Positions 21,189 through 35,687 of a stretch of DNA of 64,000 nt are shown here, one piece after another (the first letter of the stretch is position 1; each line of letters begins with the position of its first letter). This DNA comes from Blasia pusilla. Lineage: Eukaryota > Marchantiophyta > Marchantiopsida > Blasiales. The notes under the pieces are model-generated. The model had not been told where the DNA came from, ran no database searches, and was given only the letters and a program-made list of their open reading frames with translations. The stretch is from positions 14,136,001 to 14,200,000 of the forward strand of contig CM114274.1 of NCBI GenBank assembly GCA_050084515.1, read 5' to 3'. The position numbers and the translations under genes are program-made.

Positions 21189-21545
21189 CCTCTCTTCCCT
21201 AGAGGCCGACTCTTCATCTATTTCATAGTACTCTAAATAATATACGGTAGAGGAGGACTCGGTAGCTGTGGTCTGATCTTGGTCTGAGGTATAGCCCTCA
21301 TCAGTTGGGGGCGTTTCTCCTTGAGGTGGTTGTAATTTCCATGAAAGCTTGATGAGTATTTTTGGGACCTAGTTCGGAGCTTGGAATGTGAACCGTCTCC
21401 TTTTCTAGTTGGTTGTCACTTGCGCACCAGAGAGCCAGGGCCTTCCAATCAGCAAGGGATATCCCGTGCATCTTCCTTAGCATCAGGGTGGCAAGGGACA
21501 TCAACATGAGCCCCATTGGCCACCCAATATGCTTTCATCGTGGAT
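21189..21545 (-). pseudogene. Protease C-terminal part and linker, Tat-like element
   Basis: Just upstream of RT the minus strand reads DARDIPC, then after a frame change LLIGRPWLSGAQ. L-(I/L)-G-R-P-W-L is the conserved C-terminal protease signature of plant gypsy elements. The D-S/T-G active site is not found; it would fall where the CACTA transposon interrupts pol. Acidic linker sequence with Asp, Glu and Ser follows toward RT. Confidence 0.6.
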
Positions 21546-21641
21546 CGTTATGTTTTTAATAATTGTGCACATTTCTATTTCAAAAAGTCCAAACTTAAAG
21601 ATGGTGCCCCAACATATATGTAGGCACTCTCAATGTGCTAA

Positions 21642-24240
21642 CTATGAAATTGCCACATTAATAGCCTCTTTCCTACTCATCTCGACACATAATAAGTCGA
21701 GATAGCGTAGGGTCCATACCTTTAGGTCATTCAACCATGGCTCATAACCGGGCACCTTCGTCTTTGGAACCGTAGTAGGCAAAAATTCACATCTAGGTAG
21801 TAGGTTTTGGTCCTTGCGTTGAGCCACATCACGGTTCCACAAATCTCTCTTGGTCCTACTTCTCCTCGCACTTGCCCTATCACCTGAAGAAATGAAAGAC
21901 GCAAGAAAATTAATTTAGACATGCACATGTTATAAAATGTAGGGAATAAAAGACCAGATCACTAACCAATTGTACCCAACATTCTTGGTCAACATTTAGA
22001 CTATGCCTCAAAAGTAGCTATATGTGGACATACCCCCACTTTTATTTCTGGGTTTGGAGAGACTAGGGCCATAAAAGATTGACTGTCACTTTGCTGCGAA
22101 TGTACACTCGTCCCAACAAATCCTGATGGCCTATCAAAACATGTTGAGTCAGAACCTTCTCGTGCAGTTGGATAAGGGGGCGAAGGGCATGATGCTCCAT
22201 CTTGTCCACAGATGGAGATAGCACTCTTACATCCTTCATCAATACTTTAGACAAGAAATCAGGACTTCACAATCTGAAAAAACACACCAAACCAGGAAAG
22301 GATAATGGCCACTTTTCGAGTTATCATGAGAAGATCAAGAGTTAAAGAGTTATCATTCCTTAAAAATAGAGAATTTGATCACAAATACACAATGTGGAAA
22401 TAAGGTTACACTTGGCATTGCCGATGGTTGGCCTGAAGAACCCATTGCTGTTGACTCCCCATCGGAGTAAAAGTTTGTGTATGAGGACCCCATTCGGCAT
22501 GAGATCCAGATGGTAGAGATGGCTGGGTATTGCCTACCCAGGGGCGTTCTACAACTCTAGGTTATGACCAAGACATGCCTCCATGCCATTGGCCTTGAGC
22601 GGTCATGTGTCAAACCGTAGGAGTTTGTTGACCCCATTGTGGTCAGGGGGAAGGGTTTAGGGGCAAGCCATAAGAGCTATGTGGGCCATGATTCAACATC
22701 AACGGCTCGCGCTCATGAGTATACCACCTTGCACCCATTGGTCCACCCCAGTATTGGCTACCACTCTCTGGCCATGGGGGATATTGCCAACCCATTTCTG
22801 ATCTCCCACTTTGGCCAGAATCATGTGCCTTATAACTCGCATAAGACTCGTGGAATTCTCTCCCTCCAATACCCTGAGCATGTGAAAGAGAAATAAAAGT
22901 TAGTGTACTATAAGAAATAAACACAAAGATTGGAAGAATCATGTATCCCACACAAAATCTTACTGAAGATGGTATATAACATATCATTGTAGATACCCTT
23001 TTGACTTGGATCGGATGGAATGTCGGCCCAGTATCCTTATTCACGAATGGAGGATCATGTACATCTTCCTCCTCATCATTCTGGTATTTTGAATCTTTAG
23101 TTGGCATATAATCTAGATCTTCCATTTTATTATCCTTAAGGCTTTCAAGCATTGAAGGACCTGGTAAGCTCTCCAAGACCTTTGATGTTAATCTCAAACT
23201 TCGTCGCTTTTCCACTACCTCTGCCACTATTGCTCTACAACATGAGACTTTCTTGGATGCCTTTGCTGGTCTCAACCTTTCCAAAAACTGATTTCATCAT
23301 CAATCATCTATGTAAGATCATGCAAGTCTCATTTTCTACGAATAAGGAAACTACATGCAAGAAGGAATGGAAAACCATGCAATATTGTTGCAATTCACAT
23401 CTCATGCAAGGTAGTGAACTACTTACTCTGAGGGAATAGCACCAAGAATTGTTTATGCTCTTCTTTTGTTTTCCCTTATCTTCCGTGCCCGTTCTTGTTC
23501 AATTGGGAGTAGAGCATGAAGGTCCTTATCTAGTAGGTCTGGACTCTCAAATCCATCACCAATATCAGAGTTCTCCAAGTTTGAAGAGTTGTTGGGCGTA
23601 TAAGGATGTCTAAAGTTGTCATTACCTTGACCATCTGGCTCCATTGTAATGTGCAGAGGTGATGTTTCTCTCTCATAAGTCATTGCCTCTCTTTCAAAAC
23701 CCTTAGATGTTTCTTGCCCCTCTGTACTCAAATCAGAAGCCACCACATTTTTGTTGAGATCAGCCCTCTCCATGGTTGCACTCAGATCTGAAAGGTACCC
23801 TATAGAATCGGGTCTACACACACTTGACGTATTACTACTCTCTCTGATTGTAGATGCTGTGGAAATCCTATTTTGCATCTCGTAATTATTTTCTTGGTCT
23901 TGGTCAAGTTCCCTTCTCTGCCCTATCTTATCCTCTTGATCATGTGCATTTGCACATTTCATTTCACCATCAGAAACAATGCTTTCATCACCCTTTATAT
24001 TATCCTCTCTAGGAACGTTCTCTACATCACTCGGCAAGGGCCCCCATCTCTCATCAATAAGATCATCATACACCACGAAACGATACACACATATCTCACT
24101 CTTGTTCTTGTGACATCTCCACTTCAAGGCCCAAGCCTGATGATTCACCCATCGGAAGTTCCCCACTTGCATCACGTAGGCCTTGAGGAAGCAAGAATAG
24201 CCTCAAGGTCTGATTGAGTTCCCCCCTTACCACCTATTGT
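21642..24240 (-). pseudogene. Second CACTA gene region, product not recognised
   Basis: Downstream of the transposase on the minus strand lie separate open segments: 24175-23453 (240 codons), 23284-22643 (213 codons), 22254-22063 and 21842-21642. The first starts MMQVGNFRWVNHQAWALKW and becomes acidic and Ser/Asn-rich. The second has a basic start (KRRSLRLTSK) and a Gly/Ser/Tyr/Pro-rich end. CACTA elements usually carry a second gene (TnpA-like) beside the transposase, and these segments may be its exons. I recognise no domain, and the exon joins are not established. Confidence 0.45.
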
Positions 24241-24615
24241 ACTACCTTGGAGGGTATATGAATGGCCCTCCATTCTGAAAGATTCAGAGGAAAATGTCGT
24301 CAAGGAGTTGAATCAAGAGAGTTATCATGCATGATTGAAAAATGCAAACATTTCACACAAAGGTTAAACTAGAACCATGACTTTTGACTCACTTCTCAAA
24401 GCAAACCGCATGTATGTCAAATATTTGAACAAAAGGAAAATTAAATCTCTACATCCTCTTTGGAGCTCTCTTCTTCATAAAGCACTTTTGCGGACACGTG
24501 GATGATAGGGACATTATTACAATCTCTATTTGCAGTCACCACCTCTTCAGCAGTGAGCTCTACAACACCTAGAGTGTTAGCTAGTGGCACTCTTCCTGAT
24601 GGCATTTCAATCTGG

Positions 24616-27600
24616 TCAATTGCAAGAATGTCCTTCATCTAGGTTTCCACCATCATAGATATCCAAAATTACTCGACGGGATCTAGCTTCTTTTCTCAAA
24701 ACAACCTTCCATCCACTTCCTTTGTTCGCATTTCCATAAAAGACTTGTTCCACTTGAGATGGGAACAGAAAGGGTTGATGGTTGATAGGTTCACAAGATC
24801 TAAGGTTTACATGTAGGAAGCCTTCACGATCTCGCTTCATGGATGGCATCTGTGATTTCCAATCTGCCCACACCCACCTCCCTCTCATTAATATTATAGG
24901 TTGATCAACAATCCCGTAATCAAGCGCAATTATATCGACCAGAACTCCCACATATGAATAAGCACAATTCTGATAATCATTACCCTCATCCAAAAATATT
25001 GCTCAAATTCCACTATCGTAAGTGGAGTATGCATTATATCCACTCTCTCCCTCTACCCTATAGTGATTTCCATAAGTCTTCATAGACTTATATGAGAGAA
25101 CTTTTGCTTGTGGAGGAATTGACAAAGCCAATAGCTCTTCATCCACCTTCCCATCTTTTTCCCTAGCATCTCGAAGGATAGCTGGTTGAATCCACTCTTC
25201 AAAAGAAATTGATGTATTCTCATCCTCAAATTTCTTGGTAGAAAGAAAGAACATCACCAAGGAATAAGGTGACGTGGAAGATGAAACAAACATGTAAGGT
25301 TCATAAGATCACGTTCAGGGTTTCCATACATTGAATTCATTGAATATAGTTGAAATTTACTTGCGCCACATGACCATACATTCCATATTGTGTAGGACAT
25401 AGTGGTGTGCCAAGATAGTCATTTCTCGAGATAATCTGATTTCACGTCCTGCACCTTCCATCTCCTCCCCTACGACCCCTTCTTCTTCGCCGTCATCCCA
25501 TATTTGTGTCCTCACATCCTCAAATCTTTTCATATACTCAGTCACAAATCCCAATGCCTCATCTTTGATATACCCCTCCGTCATACATCCCTCTGGGCAA
25601 GCTTTAGATCATGTATCTTTCCATTGGATACATCCATGGGCAAGCTAAAGGCCCACATATATCCAATTCTTGGACAACGTGGATAAGAAGATGTGTCATC
25701 ACATCAAAAAATGATGCTGGAAAATGCATCTCCAATAGGCAAAGGGTAATTGTTGTATTCTTATGTAGTTGTTCATAGCATGTAGGATCATACACTTTAT
25801 AACACAATAACCTAAATATGTTACTCAAACGCATGATTGATGAGCGAATTGGATCCTTCATTAGCCCACGAAGGGCAAAGGGAAGGATTTGGTGAATCAA
25901 CACATAATAATCATGTGACTTCATGGATCCCAATTTCTTTTTAACCACGTGCTTCTTCAACTCCGCACTATATCCTGTAGGCACTTTCGTGGACTCACTC
26001 CTAGCTAGGAAAATGGACATTTCATGAGGTGATAAAACATAATCACATTGAGGTTTCACTAGCCCTGTTGCTTTACTTGGATGGGGTTGTAACCATAAGT
26101 GAGGTCGAATTCCACGAGCCTCCATATCTCTTCTAACCTTCATTGTATCCTTCATCCCAAATAGAGTTTTAACTAGATTCTCAGATATATTCTTCTCCAC
26201 ATGCTTAACATCTAGGGTGTGTCATATCAGCAGATGCTATGTTGAGGTCAAGGAAAAATATATGCATATTCATGGTTGACAAGAGATAAGTAACTAAATC
26301 ACCTATCACAACAAAAATTTGAAAACAATTAGATGTTTGTTGGATATTTTCCAGTATGGCAAATCAAAGAGTATACTCTTGTATGGATCAATAGGAGCAT
26401 CCTCTCGACCACCTCCATTATCATATATTTTTTTCTCTTCAACCCATGCCAGAATTTCATCTGATGTAATCCTTCGTGGTGGTGGTCTAGACTCACTCTC
26501 AAAATTGAATCGAGGGCCGTAAGGTCGCCTTCTCCAAACATGGTCTAGTGGAAGATGTCTTCTATGACCGCCAAATATGTGCTTTCCACATTTTTGGAGA
26601 AATTTGAATCCACATACGGTCCACATATGGTACATGCAAGTTTTCCACCATGGCTTTGCCTTGAGATTGTCTCATAGGCTGGATAATCATTTATAGTCCA
26701 TAAGATCATGGCTCTAAATTTGAACCTATGTGGTCTTTTCACATCGTGGAATTCAATTCCATTCCACAACTCCCTAAACTCCTCTATCAAGGGGGCCAAG
26801 AAGGTGTTGATATTCTCTCCATTCACACTCTCCTTACCAGGTATGATAAGAGCCAACATGAAAAATTGTTTGAAGCCAAGGTGGCAAATTTTAGTTTACC
26901 AATAGGATTGGTCATGTTGACCATGAGCTTGCCTTATCAGAGTATGGATTAACTCCGTCAAGTGCTAAACCAAATCTACAATTTCTACCCTCTATAGCAA
27001 AATCAAGGTACAAATGATCAATATGATTCCAAGCCTTGCTGTCCCCTGCATGTCTTACCATGCCAATCTTACTTTTGTTCTCAGAAGACCAACTCAATAA
27101 CTCTGACAAGGCCCTACATCTATACATACGTTGGATCTGCCGGATTACACGGAAGTGTCTCAATACCTTATTGGGTACGAAAGACTTCCCGACTTGCTTG
27201 AACCTAGCATTCCCACACTTCGGGCAAATTTTTGCACCTTCCAAGTCTCCTCAAAATAGAACACAACCTTTAGGGCAGGCATGGATAGAGTTGTAGCTCA
27301 TATCAAGTTTACTAATGAGTTTATTTCTTTGCATAGTATGATGGTGGGACAAGATTTTCAGGATGGGAGTAATATCTTACATAGGAGTTTCAATATCTCA
27401 TCAATTACAATATTAGGGATCCCATAGGTTGTACCAATATTGAAAAGGAGCATAACAAATGCAAGTAAAGAAGTCTTGGCTCCAGGGAAGAGTGGCTTGC
27501 ATGTTGCGGTAAGCTCATGAAAATATGATGGAATATTTGGATCATTGGTTTCATTGAGGTTCCCATTCTCTGTCCCACTTTCATCAACAGCCATATCCTC

Positions 27601-28032
27601 ATCATGGAGATGATCATATTCTCTAAAAATATCATTCAGCATATGGGGAACATCAATATCGATATCCAAATCAGGATTCTCTGGATGTGAGATTTCAGGT
27701 CTAACATAGGATTGCATAATGTGCTCACGTTGCTCCTTGTCATTGACCTCTTGTTGTGTGAGCCACTCCTCATCTAAAGAGTCCCACTCCTCCCTACTTT
27801 TTGGAACTCGAAAAAGATGAGATCAACCATTTTTCCTCAGATGGTCTTCTACCTTTGCTAGTCCCAAGGTAGTTCCGCCCATGCACTCTATACAAGGGCA
27901 TCTTACCCTCTTCCTCCCCAATTTACAAGACCTATCGCACTCCCTTTGCCACAACCTATAGTCGTGTGTTTGGATTCTATAAGGATGTGTCAAATCCAAC
28001 CGGACGTGAGCAGTTCTTTGTGGTATCATCAC
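24616..28032 (-). pseudogene. CACTA transposase, Tnp2-type
   Basis: Pieces in order on the minus strand: an N-terminal transposase-associated zinc-binding domain (28032-27823; RCPCIECMGGT...VEDHLRKNG); 27717-27358; the Tnp2 catalytic core (27244-26912 with CPKCGNARFKQ, PNKVLRHFRVI, MVRHAGDSKAWNHID and RFGLALDGVNPY); 26859-26545 (IIPGKESVNGENINTFLAPL, ILWTINDYPAYETIS); 26635-26306; a DUF4218-like region (26200-25604; LEMHFPASFFDVMTHLLIHV, GPLACPWMYPMERYM); and a DUF4216-like region (25293-24616; PFLFPSQVEQVFYGN). Breaks between pieces are a mix of likely introns and disabling mutations. The protein would bind the TIRs and cut the element out. Confidence 0.88.
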
Positions 28033-30459
28033 CCCTACGTCAAGTTAATAAGAACAGTGGTAAATGAATGAAGGAAATTATGGCATCCCATTGTTCCTTA
28101 CATGGTAAACATGGAAGTGAAAATGTTTCAGTATGGTGGATATCTATTGGAGCAGAATATGTTGATTTCAATATAAATGAAGGGAGAATCCGTAATTATC
28201 TACGTACCTTGAGTATATCAGGTATACCCCTCCGGGAAATATAAACCTCTTGTCGATATCCTTCTCTCATAGTGATAATTTGATCCTCTACAATCCCCAA
28301 ATGAACTTTGACACACACCTTCACAACATGACACATGCAGATGTCTTAAGTATATGCATAGAGATTGTATCACGTGAATGATCAGATATAAATACATCAA
28401 TACAGTTTGAATATTATAAGGTGGTATAAGATTTATTTTGCCCTAAGTCTATGTGCACTTCAAATGATGATTTATCTATGATTTCAGAATTTCAAACCAT
28501 TTCCATATCAAGTGCCTTATCTTTAGGTTGTCTGTTTGAAGGGTAGGGTTATTTCTTCTATATTTCTTCATGTAAACATTGTAGCTTTAAGTTTTTTTTG
28601 GGAAAATTATGCATTAAAAGAAAACCACAGAGTCAGAGGATTAGCCCTCATCGCTATATAACAAAACCCGATTCAATTTTTAGCCACATCACAGCTCCAC
28701 AAACACTTTGCTACCCTGACTTTTTTGTCATTCAGAATACTGCATTTTGTGGTAGATTTTGTGTGATATTGCATTCTATGTTGATGCTATAGTAAGATAT
28801 AGAAAATAAAACCACTTGGCCTATCCATTTATGCAAAAATTGAAATCATCCGCATTTACATCAACTGGACAATGGCTTTCTATCTGATGTTGTTGGTAAT
28901 TATAAATCAATTTAAATCAAAAGTCAGTGTTCCAAAATAGGCTCTGAGCTCCACTTTCTCTACTAGCTCCCTCTTACTTCATCTCAAAATTTGGTATATA
29001 TCCAAAATTCCAATTTGTAGTCATTGGTGAGAATATTTTCTCTATCACTTGTAATGCATGAGTTCCTTAAAACCATCCTTTTCTGCCTTTTTAACAAAAT
29101 GAAGTCAATCTCACTCAAAAAGTTATAGAGTTTGAAAGTTTCAAACCTACCAAGCTGCTCTCGTGGAACGCCATCAAATAGGGCCACAAAAAAAATGAGC
29201 ACAACATGGGCAAAGATGACCATTCAAGTTCTCCCTATGATAACCAGTTGCGCTACTTATTCTCTCACCAGGTAGTCTCTCCATTCTCACAGAAGAGTAC
29301 TCAAATCTAACTATACATGGTTTCCCAGAATATGCAATAGGTGCATGGATAAGAGCCAAAGCCTTCCTAAAAATGGGTGAAGAGTCTTCACCGATGACCA
29401 TGCCATCAGAATCATGACAGATATGAAGGGTCATGATCTCTGCAACACCCATCATCAACCAAAGAAGGATGCAGTATCGATCCTCTTGCCTAGACACAAA
29501 ATCAGAGACCGTCACATATAGATGGCGTGCTTTTGAATGAAAGCGCCAATTCTCAATTCATTCATGCCATGTCAAATACCAATAGTGACATGAGTGTAAA
29601 GAACAAATCATCACTTGAACTTCAGTAGGTAGACTTTGGATGCGTTGAACCAAGGAAGGTTGTCTTTGATATAGTCGTAGGCTGCTATGAAGTTCAATTT
29701 GTACATCAAGTGGTGGTTGGTCATCTGGATTCATCCTTCAGGGTGAAGTAGAGGTCCTCTGAAAAATACCTTGGATTTTCTTTTCGTTAACTTAGTCGAG
29801 TTACAGGTCCACTTCAAGCCGCTACCTCTTGCCTCCTTCCAATGTACGCCAAAAAGACCAACTTAATCCCTAACTCTGCAACAACCACAATGAGATGAAC
29901 CCGAATAGGCTAGGGCATTGCAAGTATGCCATGTTTCTACTTTATGCAATTAAAGCTGATAGGTTTGGTGGGTTTTCTTAAGTCCTATGCTACTACACAA
30001 AGATGGCTCGTTCTAGGGTTGCAGAAAGTTGCTTCATCGCTGTAAGTTACTATCCATTGGGGTCAAAGATAATTGGGTTTCAATTCACTTTGTGGCTGAA
30101 AGCCGCAAACAAAGCCACAATCTATACCCTTACAAATCAGTTGGAAACATGTGTTTTGTTTTTTTGGAGAATGATGACACAAGTGTATATGAGAAACTTT
30201 GAGAAAAGTTCAGGGTTCTCAAAGAGGTTCACATCAGTGCTAAAAATCTAGCCTACTTATATTAGAGGAGAGATGTGGTTATTCCACTTCAACACTATTC
30301 CAAAAACTTACAAATCCTTCCTGTGCAAGCCATGCAAAAAGATTCCCACCAGTGAAAATTAATCAATCACTCAATCCAACAATGCACTACAAGTAAGACA
30401 GAATTTCAGATCATACATACGTGGCCAAGCCTCACTGTAGGTAGGAAAGGTTCAACAAT
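28033..30459. other. CACTA interior upstream of transposase, no gene recognised
   Basis: This lies inside the transposon, between the transposase and the LINE fragment. Minus-strand frames at 29515-29174 and 29223-28984 (with RENLNGHLCPCCAHFF) could be a captured host fragment, but I recognise no family. The rest is AT-rich. Confidence 0.4.
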
Positions 30460-32699
<2,240 letters not shown>

Positions 32700-32919
32700 G
32701 TCTGACTACTTGCTAAGTAATTTCAAATATGACTATACCATATCCTAAGATTTCTCTATGACTTAGTCATATTTGTATATGACTAGAACTTTACTATTAT
32801 ATGGTGTGATATGACTTGTATCCGACTGGCAAACATTCTAGTCATATGTTTTGGTCATGAAGAACCTTAGTCATTCTAGTACTAGTCATAAAAACCACTA
32901 TTTTCTTCTAGTGTGTGTC
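32700..32919 (+). repeat. CACTA right terminus with subterminal repeats
   Basis: The words TATGACTA, TAGTCATA and CTAGTCAT occur repeatedly in both orientations over about 200 bp, and the segment ends CCACTATTTTCTTCTAGTG. TAGTG is the complement of the CACTA terminus, and subterminal repeats of this kind bind the transposase accessory protein in known CACTA elements. Confidence 0.82.
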
Positions 32920-33290
32920 CCTCGATCCCAACTTCTACCTCTGGGGCTCCCAAATATTCTACTTTGATACGGAACAAATCCACTACTGATAGACTCTTTG
33001 AGGACTTCTTGGGTTTCCTTCGGCTCATCTTCCATTGCTGAAAAAAATTTACCGTACACAGGGTTATCCATTAACAATTGTAACAAGGTTATATTCGCCG
33101 GCGTTGACGCCAAGTCCCTGAGTAAGTCGTAGGCTTCTAAAACCAGTGGCGACATCACGGTGGCTTGTACTACTGGGACCGTTACTGTTCTTGAGTTCTC
33201 TGCTGTCTGCCTCCGTTCTGGACCTTGGTCTTGGCGAACTTGAGCCCGAACCTGGTCCTCGACATCCTGATGGAAGTACTTAGGTGACTT
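32920..33290 (-). pseudogene. Pol N-terminal part, Tat-like element
   Basis: The minus strand reads MSPLVLEAYDLLRDLASTPA followed by NITLLQLLMDNPVYGKFF. This matches the YDxLxxLxxxPAxxxxxxLL segment that precedes the protease in plant Tat/Athila pol. The frame runs straight into the CACTA terminus at 32919. Confidence 0.7.
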
Positions 33291-33441
33291 TGGTGAAAGG
33301 AGGGGTAAACGTCTCCTTTCAGAATGGCCTTCTCGGCGCGGAAGGTGTCAATGCTTTTTTTTTGGGGTCTTTGTCTTCACGTGAAGACAAAGCTCCTTTC
33401 CTCGCTTTTGGTTGTCCTAGCGGTTTGGGTCTTGGATCTCG

Positions 33442-34921
33442 TTATGGCGAGAACTTTGTTTTGGAGTTCCTTGGGCCATCCGATGATTCTTTGGGTGCCG
33501 TTCTGTCGGAGTCCTCTTCCTTGATGGTGACTTGCCTTATCTTGGGGGACCCTAACTCTTCCACTCGGACAAGTTTCACATTTACTTCATTCTTAGATTC
33601 TGTTTGGGTTGTTGGGATGTTTACATACTTGACCAACAACCGCGGGACCTTGGGCTCCGTGCACTCCACTGAAGTGTGCCCGCGCTTCTTGCAATTCCCG
33701 CACAACGGATTGAGTCCTACCGGCCTCTTGGGATTTGGGCAATTATTGGCCCAATGGTCAGCTGCCCCACAATTGTAACAAAAATTCCTTTTTATGGGTG
33801 GCATGAAGGCCGCAGAGCCCATAATCTGTCTCAGGGGTCTCTGTTCCCCGTATTCCGGAGGCACATACCTTGGGATCCAACTTCGTCCGGGATTAGGGGT
33901 TGGCATGGCTTGAATTGCATAGCAACCTTCCCATTGTTCGGCTTCATACCACCCTTCTTCCATAGTTGGATCTTCTTGGATCCAACGTAGATCCCTCGAA
34001 AGGTGTCACTCCTGGGCAGTGTGCCATTGGGTTCCGCAGGTACTGCACCATATGTTGGGCCTCATCAGACCTGGTCTTCTTCTGGGGTCCTTCTGGGCCG
34101 CCAGATGTACTTTCAACTCCGCCATTTGTTTACGTAACTCTTCAATGGCAGACTTGCCTGCCTTCCTCGCGGTCCCTTGTACTGGACTTACAGACCTCTG
34201 GGGGACATGCTTTGTTGGCGTGGTTTTCCATCTATGCTGGGAAGAGCGGTGGCGGGTGCTTTTTCTCTTCCTTTGGATTTTAGATCTTCTTCGGAGTCCG
34301 AGGACCCTTGGTACCATCGGTGGAGGCTTCGGTCTCTTTAGAGGACGCTTCGTCCTCATAGGAAGAACTAGTGTGCGAAGAACCTTGCCGTTGATGATGT
34401 CGTCTTTGCGTTTTGCGGGACTTCTAGGAGGCTTTGTACGCCGCTGCTGATGCAATGATTTCTTTCACGGAATCTTGTTGGCCCCGGCGGCAGTACTGGT
34501 CCATTTCCTTGGACAGTCCCGACACAAACCAATCTACCAACTGTGAGGTATTTGTGTGTACAAGTTTGTTCACGAGGCTGCGGAATCTTTGGGTGTATTC
34601 CCTAAGAGTCTCCTTCTTTTTACGTTTTAGATCACGAAGCTTTGTCAGAAGCTTGTCCTCGAACTCCAAGTCACGGAACTCATGAAGAAAGGCCTCCAGT
34701 ACCCTCTTCCAGGTTTCAATGACTTCCGCTCCCAGGCCTTCGTACGAGTGGCTTGCTCGCTTCTTTAGCAGGCCGGGAAATACTCGCAGCAAATCTTCCT
34801 GTGAGCCTTCCCTATTAGCCTTTGCTACATGGGTAAACTCAAGCACAAAGTTGTCAACATCATCTCTTCGTCCTCCCGCAAACGTGGGATATCTTAGCAG
34901 TGTCTTCCTAGTATTAGCCAT
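33442..34921 (-). pseudogene. Gag of the Tat-like element with three zinc knuckles
   Basis: The piece 34921-34424 (165 codons) is a retrotransposon Gag capsid: MANTRKTLLRYPTFAGGRRD, FVLEFTHVAKANREG, LLRVFPGLLKKRASHSYEGL and LREYTQRFRSLVNKL. A frame change leads to a Lys/Arg-rich piece (34455-34006) ending in a first knuckle (CSTCGTQWHTAQEC). The piece 33963-33442 then has CYNCGAADHWANNC and CGNCKKRGHTSVEC, both C-x2-C-x4-H-x4-C nucleic-acid-binding knuckles. Three knuckles is more than the one or two usual for plant gypsy Gag. Confidence 0.88.
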
Positions 34922-35015
34922 GGGAAAATTTTGGCTGCTAGGTCCCCCGACTTGATGTTCGAGAAGGAGGAGGTAGAGGTTCTAATCTGGTCGGTGTGGC
35001 CAGCCCCTCGTCCCC

Positions 35016-35645
35016 CTAGTCCCCAAAGGGATTCCAGGTTGACTCTTCATTCGACTGTGAAGTGGAAGGAGACGTGCTAGGGGGCGCACTCTTGTCCCTC
35101 TTCTTGCTCTTCAACTTTGTTCGAGGACGAAGATTGGGAGATACACCCGAAGGTCTCCAAGACGGATCTTCTTGTTGCTTATTGCGTCGATCAGGTTGTT
35201 GATCTCGAGCAGAGGGCCAGAAGGCTTCCATGAGTCTGTCCTGGGCTTGGTGAGCTTGGTTGCGCACCCAAGACTGCTACAGGGTATCGATCCATGGAGA
35301 GAAATTTGGGTCTTCCTAATTCCTATGGAAGTGTGAGTATGCCCTCGATCTACCTCCCAGGTTTTCCTCCCATAAACAGAAGTACCGGGTCATCACCAAG
35401 TACAACTGACGTTCATGGGCAAAGCACCATTCGGCAACGGGTTCTTTGATAATACTAATTAACTGTTCTATCTTCTCTAGTACTAATGCAACAAAAAGAT
35501 TACTATCCTCTTCCATCCATTGTCTTAGGGGAATAGCTAGAGATAGGAGATGATCTTCGGTGAGAACTAGATGGTTGGGTCTCCTAGGGGACAAGGCTTC
35601 TTTCCCCGACCCGGGGTTACCCATCAGCCTCTCTCTTTCCTGCAA
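35016..35645 (-). CDS. Leader ORFs upstream of gag, Tat-like element
   Basis: Two minus-strand frames, 35645-35316 (109 codons, starting 10 bp after the primer site) and 35267-35016 (83 codons, basic and Ser/Pro-rich), lie between the primer-binding site and gag. The first is hydrophobic and charged without a known motif (LVALVLEKIEQLISIIKEP). Ogre/Tat relatives can have an extra ORF before gag; these may be its remains or Gag N-terminal extensions. No function is assigned. Confidence 0.4.
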
Positions 35646-35655
35646 ATCTTATCAT

Positions 35656-35671
35656 CCCGGTAGCGGCGCCA
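35656..35671 (-). other. Primer-binding site, tRNA-Asp type
   Basis: The minus strand reads TGGCGCCGCTACCGGG, 16 nt downstream of the 5' LTR end. The 3' end of plant tRNA-Asp, CCCGGCAACGGCGCCA, is complementary except at two or so positions. tRNA-Asp priming is characteristic of plant Tat/Athila-like gypsy elements. Confidence 0.85.
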
Positions 35672-35687
35672 AAAGTTTGTTGCTATA

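Noticed and set aside
28984-29515. Minus-strand frames as a host gene captured by the CACTA element
   Set aside because: They have some protein-like composition but no recognisable domain or consistent frame. Kept only as an unassigned region.
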